Source of the DNA: RGIG3178 sp942492795
GTDB taxonomy: Bacteria > Bacillota > Clostridia > Christensenellales > QAND01
Assembly (NCBI GenBank): GCA_942492795.1
Contig: OW818639.1
Coordinates: forward strand, 2,356,001 to 2,420,000
DNA length: 64,000 nt
Direction: 5' to 3'
Shown: piece by piece, positions 34,414-43,937 of the stretch
How positions within the stretch are numbered: position 1 is the first letter of the stretch
How the letters are laid out: each line of letters starts with the position of its first letter
Notes under the pieces: generated by a model
Told to the model about the DNA's origin: nothing
Database searches by the model: none
Seen by the model: the letters and a program-made list of their open reading frames with translations, nothing else
Program-made: the position numbers and the translations under genes

Positions 34414-34854
34414 TCAGGCTTTCACACGGCAACCGGCACATAGCCCGTACACTTCCAGCCGGTGGTGCGTTTCCTCAAAATCGTTTTGCTGCGCCATCGA
34501 ACACCAGAACGAGCTTTCGCAGGGAAAACAGATGATGCGCCCGCATCTGACACAGACCAAATGGTGGTGGTGCTCGCTGTCACAGATCATATAGCGGGCC
34601 AATCCCAGCATATCCACCATCGATTCCAATATCCCCAACGATCCAAAGTTCTGCACGTTGCGGTAGATGGTCGCGTTGTCCATCTCAACGCCGCCGGGCA
34701 AGAGACTTTTAAGATCCGCCACGGACAGCATCCGGTTTGGATGCTGCAAAAAAATGCTTAACAGTTCCTTTTTTTGAACTGTCATACGCTGACCGCGACT
34801 ATGCAGAAGATCTTCAATTTTTGTGATAGTATCCAAGTCAAACCTCTGTCGCAT
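34414..34854 (-). CDS. zur: Fur-family regulator, probable Zur
   Basis: About 146 residues. Winged helix (LLSIFLQHPNRMLSVADL, NATIYRNVQNFGSLGIL), a metal-binding His cluster (SEHHHHLVC), and two CxxC zinc knuckles (CVRCG and CAGC) of the structural site. Adjacent znuACB and the operator at 34260 support zinc sensing over iron or peroxide. The start is uncertain: ATG at 34854 has no ribosome site, while an AGAGG precedes an in-frame TTG six codons later. Confidence 0.85.
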   Translation of the reverse strand: MRQRFDLDTITKIEDLLHSRGQRMTVQKKELLSIFLQHPNRMLSVADLKSLLPGGVEMDNATIYRNVQNFGSLGILESMVDMLGLARYMICDSEHHHHLVCVRCGRIICFPCESSFWCSMAQQNDFEETHHRLEVYGLCAGCRVKA

Positions 34855-34902
34855 TGATTCTTTGATTATATCGCGTCTTCTTCGCAGCTGCAAATGAGAA
34901 AA

Positions 34903-34922
34903 GGGCGGCTTGATCGCCGCCC
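34903..34922 (-). terminator. Terminator of the MacAB operon
   Basis: GGGCGGC/GCCGCCC hairpin followed by TTTTC on the minus strand, about 20 bp past the permease stop. Confidence 0.75.
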
Positions 34923-34942
34923 CACGTTGATGGTGTTGCTGT

Positions 34943-36112
34943 TTACTCGTACCGCAGCGCTTCGATAGGCTGAAGCTTTGAAGCCTTGTTTGCCGGGTAT
35001 ACACCGAATCCGACGCCTACCGCTATGGAGAAGAATATGGCAATCAACGCCACGCCCACCGAAAGTGTGAGCGTCATCGAGGCGATCTTCGCTATGAGGG
35101 CCAGGCCGATGATTCCAAATATTATGCCCACAAGTCCGCCGAACAGGGACAGCACTACCGCTTCAATTAGAAACTGAAGCAATATATCGCTGCGCTGCGC
35201 GCCGATGGCTTTGCGTATGCCGATCTCGCGCGTCCGTTCCGTTACCGATACCAGCATGATGTTCATGATGCCGATGCCGCCGACGATCAGCGAGATTCCG
35301 GCAATGCCGCCAAGCACCATGGTAAGCGTCGATGTAATGCTGCTGAAAGTATCCAGAAGCTGTGTCTGGTTGGTGATGCGATAGGCAGTCGTCGCACCGG
35401 TCACATCCAACAGATACGCTTCAAGCGTGGCTTGTGCCTGCGTTACCGTATCTTCGCTTTGCGCCGATACGAAGAAGGTTCGGATAATCGTACTCTGGAA
35501 CTGCCGCTGCGCGGTTGTGAACGGTATGATCGCCTGGTTGTCGCTGGAGCCCGTCGCAGTGGTGCCCGACGCTTCCAGAATGCCTACGATGGTGAAGTAA
35601 TGCCCGTTGATGTTGATTTGCTCGCCGATGACGTCGCGAGTGCCGAACAGTTCGTCGCAGACTTCCACACCGACGACGCAGACCGATGTTCTGCTGGTGA
35701 TATCCGATTGTACAATAAACCTGCCGCTGGCTACCGTGATTTTTCGGATCGTCTGGTAGCTTGGCAAAACACCCTGAATGGACGTGCCGGAAAGCGACTT
35801 TGATCCGTTCTGAACACTCTGGCTGCTGGTAACGATCGGCGATACACTTCCGATGCCGCCCGTGCCCTCAAGTTTTAGCAGATCATCCACCGTTAAATGC
35901 AGATTCTTTTGCGTTCTGATGGTTGCCGTCAACAGATTTGTGCCCATCGAGGAAATACGGTTCGTCACGGAACTCGTCGTTCCCTGGACGATGGAAACCA
36001 GCATCGTAACCGCCACGACACCGATGATGATGCCCAGCGAGGTAAGGAACGACCGCATTTTGCTTGAAAATATCGAAGCTAAGGCCATCTTGACGGATTC
36101 TGTGAATTTCAT
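34943..36112 (-). CDS. MacB-type ABC transporter permease
   Basis: 389 residues: one N-terminal membrane helix with the family start (ALASIFSSKMRSFLTSLGIIIGV), a large extracellular MacB periplasmic core domain (about 45-245), then three C-terminal helices containing the conserved TERTREIGIRKAIGA motif. Acts with the ATPase at 36109 and adaptor at 36795 to export peptide or drug substrates. Starts by ATGA overlap with the ATPase gene. Confidence 0.92.
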   Translation of the reverse strand: MKFTESVKMALASIFSSKMRSFLTSLGIIIGVVAVTMLVSIVQGTTSSVTNRISSMGTNLLTATIRTQKNLHLTVDDLLKLEGTGGIGSVSPIVTSSQSVQNGSKSLSGTSIQGVLPSYQTIRKITVASGRFIVQSDITSRTSVCVVGVEVCDELFGTRDVIGEQININGHYFTIVGILEASGTTATGSSDNQAIIPFTTAQRQFQSTIIRTFFVSAQSEDTVTQAQATLEAYLLDVTGATTAYRITNQTQLLDTFSSITSTLTMVLGGIAGISLIVGGIGIMNIMLVSVTERTREIGIRKAIGAQRSDILLQFLIEAVVLSLFGGLVGIIFGIIGLALIAKIASMTLTLSVGVALIAIFFSIAVGVGFGVYPANKASKLQPIEALRYE

Positions 36113-36792
36113 GTGATCCCCTCCTTGCCATCCGATACGATTTGACCGTCCGAGATTTTAATGCTGCGCTGTGCTTCCTGTGCGATGCTGCTGTCGTGCG
36201 TTATTAAGACGATGCATTTCCCGTCCTTGTGAAGCGAGTGGAGGATTTGAATGATCTCCCTGCCGGAGTGCGAGTCCAGGTTGCCTGTCGGTTCGTCGGC
36301 CAGAATCAGCGCAGGTTTTGTTACCAGCGCCCTTGCGATGGCAACGCGCTGTTGCTGTCCGCCTGAGAGCTCGTTGGGGCGGTGGTGGGTCCTGTCCGCC
36401 AGGCCTACCAGCGTCAGGGCTTCCATCGCCCTTTCCCTGCGCTCGGTTGCGGAAACCCGCTGATAGATCAGAGGCAATGCGACGTTGTCCAAGGCTGTCA
36501 GTTTCTGCAGCAAGTTGAATTGTTGAAATACAAACCCGATTTTTTGGTTTCGAATGATGCTCAGTTCCTTTTCGCTGCAACTGGAGACATCCACCCCGTC
36601 CAGCGAGTAATAGCCTTCGTCCGGAATATCAAGACACCCAATGATGTTCATCAGCGTGGATTTTCCGCTGCCCGAGGGGCCGACGATCGCAATGAACTCA
36701 TGGTCTTCGACACTGATGTTGATATCGACCAGGGCATGAACGGCGTTTTCCCCCATCAAATAGGTTTTGCTGACACCGCGCATATCAATCAT
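36109..36792 (-). CDS. MacB/LolD-type ABC ATPase
   Basis: 227 residues with Walker A GPSGSGKST, Q-loop FVFQQFNLL, signature LSGGQQQR, Walker B LILADEPTGNLD and H-loop ITHD. Typical of the two-gene MacB-type exporter of Firmicutes. Overlaps the permease start and lies two bases after the adaptor gene. Confidence 0.94.
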   Translation of the reverse strand: MIDMRGVSKTYLMGENAVHALVDINISVEDHEFIAIVGPSGSGKSTLMNIIGCLDIPDEGYYSLDGVDVSSCSEKELSIIRNQKIGFVFQQFNLLQKLTALDNVALPLIYQRVSATERRERAMEALTLVGLADRTHHRPNELSGGQQQRVAIARALVTKPALILADEPTGNLDSHSGREIIQILHSLHKDGKCIVLITHDSSIAQEAQRSIKISDGQIVSDGKEGIT

Positions 36793-36794
36793 GC

Positions 36795-38357
36795 TCAGTT
36801 TCCTCCCGGTCTTGTTCCACCGATGTTGGCCGGCGGATTGCCTGCGGGATTTACACCGCCACCCATATCGATGATCCCGCTTCTGGTCGTGGTCGTACCG
36901 CTTGTGCTGCTAGAGCTCGACTTATAGGAGATCTGCGTTCCCGCGGTAAGGCCGGAGGTTATCTCAATATAGGATCCGTCGGATAGTCCTGTTTGAACTT
37001 CAATGTAATTATCGGCATTGAAAGTCTTGCTTATGGCAGTAGCAGCTGCGTCCGCCGCGCTTGCTTTCATCACATAGCTCTTTCCGCCGCGCGAAACGAT
37101 AGCCGCTTGCGGAACGACGACCACGTTCTGCACAAACGCCGTCTGGATGGTTGCGGTCGCACTCATTCCGGGACGAATGCCGTCGTAATTGTTCAGGGAA
37201 ATGATGACCGTATACGAAGTAACGCCGCTTGCTGTCGTACCGACGGAGGACGCCCTTAGCACGGTGCCTTTAAATTTTTTATCCGACAGGGCATCCACAG
37301 CGACGGTCGCGCTCAGATCGGCCTTCACATTGACGATATCCAATTCATCCACGGTGACCGAAAGGGTGAACTTGTCATTGCTTAAAAGGTTGAACAAGGT
37401 CGTTCCGGATTGGACGGTTGCGCCCTGCGTAACGGTGAGACCGGAGATATAGCCGTTCTGTGGAGCCACGACCGCCAGCGCGCCGGTGTATCCGGTATCA
37501 AGACCGGTCTGTACAAGCTTCATCAGCGTGGATCCTGCCGAAACAGTGCTGTTCTCTTTGACGGAGACGGAACTCACGTAGCCGCCCGTTGCCACGACCG
37601 GCACCGGGTCGTTGATCATCAGCTTGCCTTCGCCCAACTGCTTGTCGGCACTGTCATAGATCTTGACATCGGTGCCCTGATCATAGATGTCCGTTGAGAT
37701 CAACACTTTGGCTTTTCCCTGTGAAGCCGTGCGAACGACTTTGCCGGTGATCGTTTTGCCGCTCACTTGCACTTTCACCGTTTGACCGATGGTCAGTGTG
37801 GCATTCTCTAAAGGCGTGAATTCCGCATACATGTCGCCATCCGATGAGATCACACAAAGCGCGCCGCTGTTCTGATTGATGGCAACGTCATCGCCCACTT
37901 TAGCATTCAGAAGTTTGACACGTCCGGAGACCGGTGACTTGACATCCGTCGTACCGGACGAATTGGTGTACATTTTCGTCAGGGACATGTGGTTTTGCGT
38001 CATCGCATTCGCAACTTGACCGAGCATGCGGGAATTCGCTGCTGTGGAGGTCAGCACCGCAATCAAATCGCCGCGGTCGAGTGAATCGCCGCTGGCAGCG
38101 GTAATTTGCGTGCCGATGCCTGCCGCCAACGCATTGTACGGAATCGTCTGCGTAGAAGCAATCGACCCCGATCCTTCGACCGTGGTTTCGATATTTCCTG
38201 TTTTGACCGTATAGTTCACATAGGTTACGCTCGAAGCGGCTTTTGTGGGCGCGAACAAATAGAGCGCGCCGCCGCCGACAACCGCAACGCTCAGGACAAT
38301 TGCGATGATGATTTTCGCCTTTTTGTCCAGCTTCTTGATTTTCTTCTTGATTTCCAT
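36795..38357 (-). CDS. HlyD/MacA-type membrane adaptor protein
   Basis: About 520 residues. N-terminal membrane helix (about 16-36) behind a Lys-rich tail, then two biotinyl-lipoyl-like lobes (VEGSGSIASTQT; PQNGYISGLTVTQGATVQSG), a helical hairpin shorter than in Gram-negative MacA, and a beta-barrel, ending in a Ser/Thr linker and a Pro/Gly/Asn tail. Extra lipoyl repeats make it longer than usual. AGGAGG six bases before ATG 38357 fixes the start; the upstream longer frame is not supported. Confidence 0.88.
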   Translation of the reverse strand: MEIKKKIKKLDKKAKIIIAIVLSVAVVGGGALYLFAPTKAASSVTYVNYTVKTGNIETTVEGSGSIASTQTIPYNALAAGIGTQITAASGDSLDRGDLIAVLTSTAANSRMLGQVANAMTQNHMSLTKMYTNSSGTTDVKSPVSGRVKLLNAKVGDDVAINQNSGALCVISSDGDMYAEFTPLENATLTIGQTVKVQVSGKTITGKVVRTASQGKAKVLISTDIYDQGTDVKIYDSADKQLGEGKLMINDPVPVVATGGYVSSVSVKENSTVSAGSTLMKLVQTGLDTGYTGALAVVAPQNGYISGLTVTQGATVQSGTTLFNLLSNDKFTLSVTVDELDIVNVKADLSATVAVDALSDKKFKGTVLRASSVGTTASGVTSYTVIISLNNYDGIRPGMSATATIQTAFVQNVVVVPQAAIVSRGGKSYVMKASAADAAATAISKTFNADNYIEVQTGLSDGSYIEITSGLTAGTQISYKSSSSSTSGTTTTRSGIIDMGGGVNPAGNPPANIGGTRPGGN

Positions 38358-38833
38358 CGTCATCCTCCTAAAATGTTCTTCCTTCATGACAAACCCGGCA
38401 ATGGTTCGTATCCGCAAAGCCTGGAGTATGGGCATTTGTTGCGCTTCACAGGATGGGCAGAGATATGAGTGCGCAGTTGCATTATAAGAGCCGTTCCCTA
38501 TTGTCCGCTGTTTACCGACTTCTGTGCGTCCGCACGCTGCTTGTCGGTTGCTTTTATAAAAATGCAAATCCTGCCGGGACTTCTAACGAATATGATAATC
38601 GAACATTACGATGTAATTATGGCGTCATTGAAAATATTTACTGCAAAACATTGGAAATGGGATGAAATGCCGTCATAAAAAGCATTTCAGAGCATCCGGC
38701 CATTTCTTCCGCATGCCGGACAGCGTCGGACGACAAGACGCGTCTTTGCATCCCGGCTATACAGCAACCATTATAGCATAGAGGCCGCGAATTGACAGGA
38801 GTATGCTGTGCTTTTTGCCATTTGCACTCAAAA
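38358..38833. other. Intergenic region without recognised gene
   Basis: About 480 bp between the adaptor gene start and the terminator of the sulfur flavoprotein gene. Only short frames without ribosome sites are present. It should carry the promoter of the MacAB-type operon, but I cannot place it with confidence. Confidence 0.5.
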
Positions 38834-38861
38834 AAAGAAGGGCGCATCCGCGCCCTTCTTT
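38834..38861 (-). terminator. Terminator of the sulfur flavoprotein gene
   Basis: AAAGAAGGGCGC/GCGCCCTTCTTT with loop ATCC, followed by T-run on the minus strand. Confidence 0.85.
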
Positions 38862-38870
38862 AGGCATTTC

Positions 38871-41348
38871 TTATGAAATGAACAGGTTGACATCCGATTC
38901 TTCCGCATCGCCGAGATAAGTGGCAACGCCGCTCAATTCCACCCCGTCGATGAGCTCTTCCGCCCTGATTCCCATGATATCCATCGACATGGTGCATGCA
39001 ATGAGTTTGACCCCGTTTTTCATTGCCTGATCCATCAGCGTTTCCAGTGCGTCCACGCGTTTATCGCGCATGACCTTTTTCATCATTGACGTGCCCATGC
39101 CTGCCATGTTCATTTTGGACAGCTTGAGTTTTGTTGTTCCGCGCGGCATCATCATGCCAAACATCGATTCGATGAAGGATTTCTTCACATGCTGTTTTTG
39201 CGTCTTGCGCAGAACATTCAGCCCCCAGAATGTGAAGAACATGGTGACCGGACGCCCCATTGCGGCGGCGCCGTTTGCGATGATAAACGATGCCAAAACC
39301 TTATCCAGTTCACCGCTGAACACGATGATCGTTTTGCCGTCCGGCCGCTTTCCGGTAGCGGCGGGTGCGGATACGGCATTGCCGGTTCCCTTTTGGATGT
39401 ATACGACAAACGCGTTGCCGCGCTTTTCGGATTTTACAAGCGTATTGCCGGTACGTCTGCACCATGTGTCGACATCGCGGACAAAGCCGGGATCGGTCGC
39501 GATGACCTCCATGATCTGCCCGTCTTCCATGTTGTTCATGTTTTGGAAAACCTTCATGATGGGGCCCGGGCATTGCAGTCCGCTGCAGTTAATGCAGACG
39601 GAAGCGGTCACTTCGCCAATATCGCTTTGGGTTTTCTTTTGCTCCGGTTCCCTTAACACATCCGTACCCTCCTGCTTTTTTGATTGATCATCCCCGTAGA
39701 GCATGCGGTAGAACGATGCTCCGCCCGGATAGACGCTTACATTTTTAAAACCATTTTGCATCAGTATCCGCGCGCCGTTGTACGCGCGCACCGCTATTTC
39801 ACAAAACACGATGATCTCTTTGTTTTTATCCAACAAACCCATCATCTCGCGAAGCTTGCCCAACGGGATGCCGACGGCATCGGGAACGGAGAACACAACG
39901 CGTTCCGCGTCTTCCCTGACATCGAGGATCTGCCTGTTGTCATCCGCGTTTTCCAGCGCATTCCAGTTTGCAAAGGCAACCTTGCCTGTCAGAATATTAT
40001 CGGCTACAAATCCGGCCATATTGACCGGATCCTTCGCGGAGGAATAGGGCGGCGCATACGCCAGTTCCAGCGATTTGAGCGCTTCAATGCCGCCTCCCAG
40101 CCTAATGACGGTCGCAAGAACATCAATGCGCTTGTCCACGCCCTCTTTGCCCACGATTTGAGCGCCGTAGATCTTTTGCCCGTCCATCGAAAATACAAGC
40201 TTGATGGTCAAAAGCGTGCTGCCCGGGTAATAGCTGGCGTGGGAACGCTGATGGATCAGCGCCGTCTGGTAATCCTTGCCACGAACGAGGCCTCGTTTGA
40301 TCAGCGCCTTTTCGCTCGTGCCCGTCGACGCCGCCGTCATTTCGAATACTTTCGCGACGGAGGAGCCTTGCGTGCCGTCGTATGTTTCGGATGCGCCCAT
40401 GATATTGTCCGCGCAGATGCGCCCTTGCTTGTTAGCCGGGCCTGCCAGCGGGATCATGGTGCGGTCATGGTTTATGAAATCCTCGACTTCGATCACATCG
40501 CCCACTGCATAGATGAAAGGATCGGATGTTTTTAAGTGTGCATCGGTGATAATACCGCCTCTGGCGTTCAATGCCAATCCTGCGTTTTTTGCGATTTCGC
40601 TGTTGGGGCGAACGCCGATGGACAGCAGCACAAGATCCGTAGTGATGCGCCTGCCGTCAGAAAGTACAACATCCAGCGCTTGTCCGTTTTGCTCAAATGC
40701 GCTTACGCCGCTTTTGAGGTTCACCACAACGCCCTGATCCGTAAGGTGGCGCTCCAAAATCTTCGCCATCTCAAAATCAACCGGCGGCATGACCTGGTCG
40801 AGCATTTCCACCATCGTCACGGCGATCCCTTTTGCCTTAAGATTCTCCGCCATCTCGAGGCCTATGAAACCGCAGCCGACCACAACCGCTTTTTTGGGAT
40901 TATAGGTTTCGATGAACGCTTTGATGGCGTCGGTGTCCGGTACCGTCCAAAGCGAGAAAATGCGGTTAAGGTCGATGCCGGGAATGGGAGGCCGAAGCGG
41001 AGAGGAACCGGTCGCGATTACAAGCGTATCGTAGCTCTCCTCATACGTTTCTCCCGTCTCGTGTTTTAGGACGGTGACCTTTTTGTTTTCCCTGTCGATG
41101 GATACGACTTCCTGCCTGACCCGCACGTCGATGTTGTATTTTTCCTTCATCGCTTCCGGTGTTTGAAGCAAAAGAGAGGAACGCTCCGGTATTATATCGC
41201 CGACATGGTATGGCAAGCCGCAATTGGCAAACGAAATGTACAGCCCGCGCTCAAACATGATGATCTGTGTGTTTTCATCAAGCCGCCTGAGTCTGGCTGC
41301 CGCGCTGGCGCCACCTGCAACGCCGCCGATTATCAAAACTTTTTGCAT
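38871..41348 (-). CDS. Four-module sulfur flavoprotein: CoA-disulfide reductase, rhodanese, TusA, DsrE
   Basis: 825 residues. (1) CoA-disulfide/NADH polysulfide reductase-type flavoprotein, 1-445, with GGVAGGASAA FAD loop and active Cys43 in SFANCGLPYH. (2) Rhodanese about 455-550 with persulfide Cys516 in VFCEIAVRAYNGAR. (3) TusA-like about 580-650 with SGLQCPGPIMK (Cys593). (4) DsrE/DsrF-like about 670-825 with Cys785 in LIACTMSMDIMG. Each module can carry a persulfide, so the chain forms a relay from reductase to sulfur carriers. Three-module versions are known; here all four are joined. Start set at 41348 by GGAG; controlled by the ArsR gene just upstream. Confidence 0.93.
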   Translation of the reverse strand: MQKVLIIGGVAGGASAAARLRRLDENTQIIMFERGLYISFANCGLPYHVGDIIPERSSLLLQTPEAMKEKYNIDVRVRQEVVSIDRENKKVTVLKHETGETYEESYDTLVIATGSSPLRPPIPGIDLNRIFSLWTVPDTDAIKAFIETYNPKKAVVVGCGFIGLEMAENLKAKGIAVTMVEMLDQVMPPVDFEMAKILERHLTDQGVVVNLKSGVSAFEQNGQALDVVLSDGRRITTDLVLLSIGVRPNSEIAKNAGLALNARGGIITDAHLKTSDPFIYAVGDVIEVEDFINHDRTMIPLAGPANKQGRICADNIMGASETYDGTQGSSVAKVFEMTAASTGTSEKALIKRGLVRGKDYQTALIHQRSHASYYPGSTLLTIKLVFSMDGQKIYGAQIVGKEGVDKRIDVLATVIRLGGGIEALKSLELAYAPPYSSAKDPVNMAGFVADNILTGKVAFANWNALENADDNRQILDVREDAERVVFSVPDAVGIPLGKLREMMGLLDKNKEIIVFCEIAVRAYNGARILMQNGFKNVSVYPGGASFYRMLYGDDQSKKQEGTDVLREPEQKKTQSDIGEVTASVCINCSGLQCPGPIMKVFQNMNNMEDGQIMEVIATDPGFVRDVDTWCRRTGNTLVKSEKRGNAFVVYIQKGTGNAVSAPAATGKRPDGKTIIVFSGELDKVLASFIIANGAAAMGRPVTMFFTFWGLNVLRKTQKQHVKKSFIESMFGMMMPRGTTKLKLSKMNMAGMGTSMMKKVMRDKRVDALETLMDQAMKNGVKLIACTMSMDIMGIRAEELIDGVELSGVATYLGDAEESDVNLFIS

Positions 41349-41368
41349 TATTATCTCCTTCTCGCTGT

Positions 41369-41668
41369 CTATGACAGCGCCTGTATGACTTTGTGGATCG
41401 ACTCGTTGCTGATCTGATATTCCACTTCTTTGCCGTGCCGCCGCGCCGCTACAATGCCTGCTGCTTTTAGTTTCCCAAGATGCTGAGATATTGTTGGCTG
41501 CGCAACATCCATGCATCCCTGCAGCGCACTGACGTTACGCGGACCTTCCCGGATGAGTTTTATCAGTATGCAAAGCCTTACGGGGTGAGCCATGTGCTTG
41601 AGAATTTCCGCTTTGCTGTACAGTTCCTGCCTGTACATCTGCTTTTCTTCCGCGCTGTTGTATTCCAT
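41369..41668 (-). CDS. ArsR-family regulator, possible persulfide sensor
   Basis: 99 residues: compact winged helix with MAHPVRLCILIKLI, recognition helix AQPTISQHLGKLKAAG and a short dimer helix. Two Cys (about 33 and 52) recall the dithiol sensors BigR/SqrR that detect persulfides, though their spacing differs. It lies 20 bp before the sulfur flavoprotein and should regulate it. The divergent FMN-binding gene shares the promoter region. Confidence 0.85.
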   Translation of the reverse strand: MEYNSAEEKQMYRQELYSKAEILKHMAHPVRLCILIKLIREGPRNVSALQGCMDVAQPTISQHLGKLKAAGIVAARRHGKEVEYQISNESIHKVIQALS

Positions 41669-41853
41669 GCGCTCCTCCTGGTCGTTTTGATCATATTCTA
41701 ATATCTGTATATATCCGTGTTTGTGACAAAGTCACGAAATAGGTCTAGCGTTAATGAAAGCTTGACATCTCTTCGTTCAGCCGCTACGTTATCAATGGTT
41801 GTATACATCAGAATGATGCTGTCGAACGATGCGTTTATCGAAGGGGGATGCGT

Positions 41854-42243
41854 ATGAAGAAAAGAACCGTATTTGTGATCATTTTGACCTTGCTCGTTGC
41901 AGCGGGCGTCGGAGCGTACCTGTTTATCAATTCAAAGTTGCAAACTTTGAAAGCTATTCCCATACCCGATGTCAATCTCAACACCAAGGCGGACGGGGTC
42001 TATGCCGGAAGTTACAGCTGTATTCCGGTCAGTGCCAAAGTGAAAGTCACCGTCGCCGGTCACAGGATTACAAAAATTGAGATCATCGAGCACAACAACG
42101 GCCAGGGCAAAGCGGCGGAAGCCATTCCGGCACATGTCATAGCGGCACAGCGCCTGAATGTGGACATAATATCCGGCGCAACGTACAGCAGCAAAGTGAT
42201 ACTTCTGGCGATAGAAGACGCATTAACGCATCCGGCCAACTGA
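41854..42243 (+). CDS. FMN-binding domain (NqrC/RnfG-like) membrane-anchored protein
   Basis: 129 residues: N-terminal membrane helix (about 6-26) and an FMN-binding domain with the flavinylation motif SGATYSS (Thr110), DGVYAGSYS and a KITKIEIIEH strand. The Thr carries covalent FMN attached by ApbE in known members, giving an extracytoplasmic electron carrier. Adjacent flavodoxin-like protein suggests an electron route. GGGGG six bases before ATG 41854. Confidence 0.87.
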   Translation: MKKRTVFVIILTLLVAAGVGAYLFINSKLQTLKAIPIPDVNLNTKADGVYAGSYSCIPVSAKVKVTVAGHRITKIEIIEHNNGQGKAAEAIPAHVIAAQRLNVDIISGATYSSKVILLAIEDALTHPAN

Positions 42244-42262
42244 AGGCAGAAAGGAAACCTCG

Positions 42263-42739
42263 ATGAACATCGGCATTTTGGTCCATTCTTTAACGGGAAA
42301 CAACTTGTCGGTAGCGCAGAAGCTATGCGACAGATTGCGTTTGCAGGGGCATCAGCCAACCCTTATCAAGCTTTCCCCCATCGGCGGTGAAGATACAAAG
42401 GTTGCCGAGCTATCAAAGATCAGGCTTGAACCGCTTCCGGCGCTTGAGCCATTTGATTTTCTTGTCTTTGCCGGTCCGGTGCGCGGCTTCTCGATGTCGC
42501 TCATCGTCGCTAAGTGCTTGTCGATGATTCCCTCCCTTAAAGGGAAACGGGTTGCATGCTTTGTAACGCAAGCTTTTTCAAAGCCTTTCCTGGGCGGGAA
42601 CCGTACGATATCGCAGATGAAAAAACAATGTGAGGCCTTGGGCGGCAATGTCTGTGTGACCGGTATCGTCAACTGGAACAACAAAAAGCGGGAGCAAATG
42701 ATCGACGACGTTATTGAAACCGTTTGTACGGCAGTATAG
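42263..42739 (+). CDS. Flavodoxin-family protein
   Basis: 158 residues with the flavodoxin phosphate loop SLTGNNLSVAQ (9-19) and the FVFAGPVRGFS loop. Conserved Trp in IVNWNNK and Cys near 96. Small cytoplasmic FMN electron carrier. It follows the FMN-binding gene by 19 bp and ends with a strong terminator, so the pair is an operon divergent from the ArsR gene. Confidence 0.85.
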   Translation: MNIGILVHSLTGNNLSVAQKLCDRLRLQGHQPTLIKLSPIGGEDTKVAELSKIRLEPLPALEPFDFLVFAGPVRGFSMSLIVAKCLSMIPSLKGKRVACFVTQAFSKPFLGGNRTISQMKKQCEALGGNVCVTGIVNWNNKKREQMIDDVIETVCTAV

Positions 42740-42754
42740 CTCAAACAAGAAGGA

Positions 42755-42780
42755 GAACCCGACGCTCGGGTTCTTTTTTT
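42755..42780 (+). terminator. Terminator after flavodoxin-like gene
   Basis: GAACCCG/CGGGTTC with seven T residues. Confidence 0.85.
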
Positions 42781-42922
42781 ATACAATCGCTTTGTTTTCG
42801 AGACATCCGACAATTCTGTTGTCAGAAGCGGATGATTTTACAGCTTTCTGGCATGCGAAAGCGGTGACCATAATATGCTTGATAGTACAAAACTTCATTT
42901 TCGGAAATGAGGTGGTTTTTCT

Positions 42923-43360
42923 GTGGATACGCGGGAATTGTTTGCGAGAATGATCAAATGCGAAGCAGGCGGAGAAGGCGAAAACGGTATGAAAGCTGTC
43001 GCTTCCGTCATCATGAACAGGGTCAATGTAGCCTACGGCGAGTATCTCAGAACCGGTCAGGGCAGTTTGCGGATGGTATTGGAACAACCGTATCAGTTCA
43101 CCTGCTTCTTGCCTACCATAAGCGGTCAACCCAATCCGCAGACCGTATGGTCAAGTCCGCCGGATCAGATACACTACGATATTGCCGACTGGGCTTTGTC
43201 AGGCAATATCCTTCAAGGAGTGGATCAAAGCCTTTGGTACATGAACCCCTTCGTGATACAGTGCCCCGACTATTTTCCGTATAACAGATCCGGCGTCATA
43301 CACAACCGGATCAGGGACCATTGTTTTTTTGTCCCGACAGCCTACTACGCGCAGACATAA
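42923..43360 (+). CDS. cwlJ: Spore cortex-lytic hydrolase CwlJ (SleB-family)
   Basis: 145 residues, close to Bacillus CwlJ in length, with no signal peptide. Hydrolase_2 domain: catalytic Glu in KCEAGGEGENGM, RVNVAYGEYL, QPYQFTCF, SLWYMNPFVIQCPDYFP and the CwlJ-type end RDHCFFVPTAY. Breaks spore cortex during calcium-dipicolinate-triggered germination. Uses GTG start (GAGGTGG eight bases upstream). Followed by the gerQ-like gene, its known partner. Confidence 0.9.
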   Translation: MDTRELFARMIKCEAGGEGENGMKAVASVIMNRVNVAYGEYLRTGQGSLRMVLEQPYQFTCFLPTISGQPNPQTVWSSPPDQIHYDIADWALSGNILQGVDQSLWYMNPFVIQCPDYFPYNRSGVIHNRIRDHCFFVPTAYYAQT

Positions 43361-43379
43361 TTGAAGGAGGATCCAACCC

Positions 43380-43811
43380 ATGCCCGATCAAACCGACCAT
43401 TTTGCACAGTCTCCCTTCCCGCCGCACAACGCTTCGCAGCCTTCTTCCGGCATGCGTCAAACGGGACCGATCAACCAAACGCAACGGCCGATGCCACCTT
43501 CGTCCCAACCGTTTTCCCCGATACCGCCTGCAGGGTCTCCCGTTCCTCCGCCCAGCGCGGAAGCACCGCCGACTGTCACCAGTCCGTATTATATGGCGGG
43601 GTATCTTCGTGGATTCATCGGCAGATTTGTGCGGGTGGAGTTTTCGCTTGGCACATCCGGCGCACTCAACGACCGTATCGGCATATTGCGGGATGTTGGA
43701 GCGAGCTTCATCGTTTTGGAACAGTTTCCGTCCAGGGACATAACCATCGCGGACTTGTATTCGATCAAATTCGTCACCGTGTATGAAGAGCGCGCCATGC
43801 CCGCCGTATAA
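43380..43811 (+). CDS. gerQ: GerQ-like spore coat protein
   Basis: 143 residues: a Pro/Ser/Gln-rich disordered first half, then a compact beta domain with YYMAGYLRGFIGRFVRVEFSLGT and DIGILRDVGASFIVLEQ. Bacillus GerQ is needed to localise CwlJ to the coat and has a comparable Gln-rich start and LSm-like core. Position directly after cwlJ supports the call. Confidence 0.68.
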   Translation: MPDQTDHFAQSPFPPHNASQPSSGMRQTGPINQTQRPMPPSSQPFSPIPPAGSPVPPPSAEAPPTVTSPYYMAGYLRGFIGRFVRVEFSLGTSGALNDRIGILRDVGASFIVLEQFPSRDITIADLYSIKFVTVYEERAMPAV

Positions 43812-43847
43812 GTACCATCACAAAGGCGGCGCCGGTTGATCAAAAAG

Positions 43848-43878
43848 AAGTGGTCCAGCAATTCTGGCCACTTTTTTT
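43848..43878 (+). terminator. Terminator of the cwlJ-gerQ operon
   Basis: AAGTGG-T-CCAG stem with CTGG-CCACTT and seven T residues. Confidence 0.85.
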
Positions 43879-43937
43879 CGTATGCCCGTCATGAATTTGA
43901 AAACCACGGGCAACATGATAGCGGAGGTGAACGCGAC

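Noticed and set aside
38453..38665. A 70-residue plus-strand frame in the 38.4-38.8 kb gap.
   Set aside because: No ribosome site and no recognisable sequence pattern.
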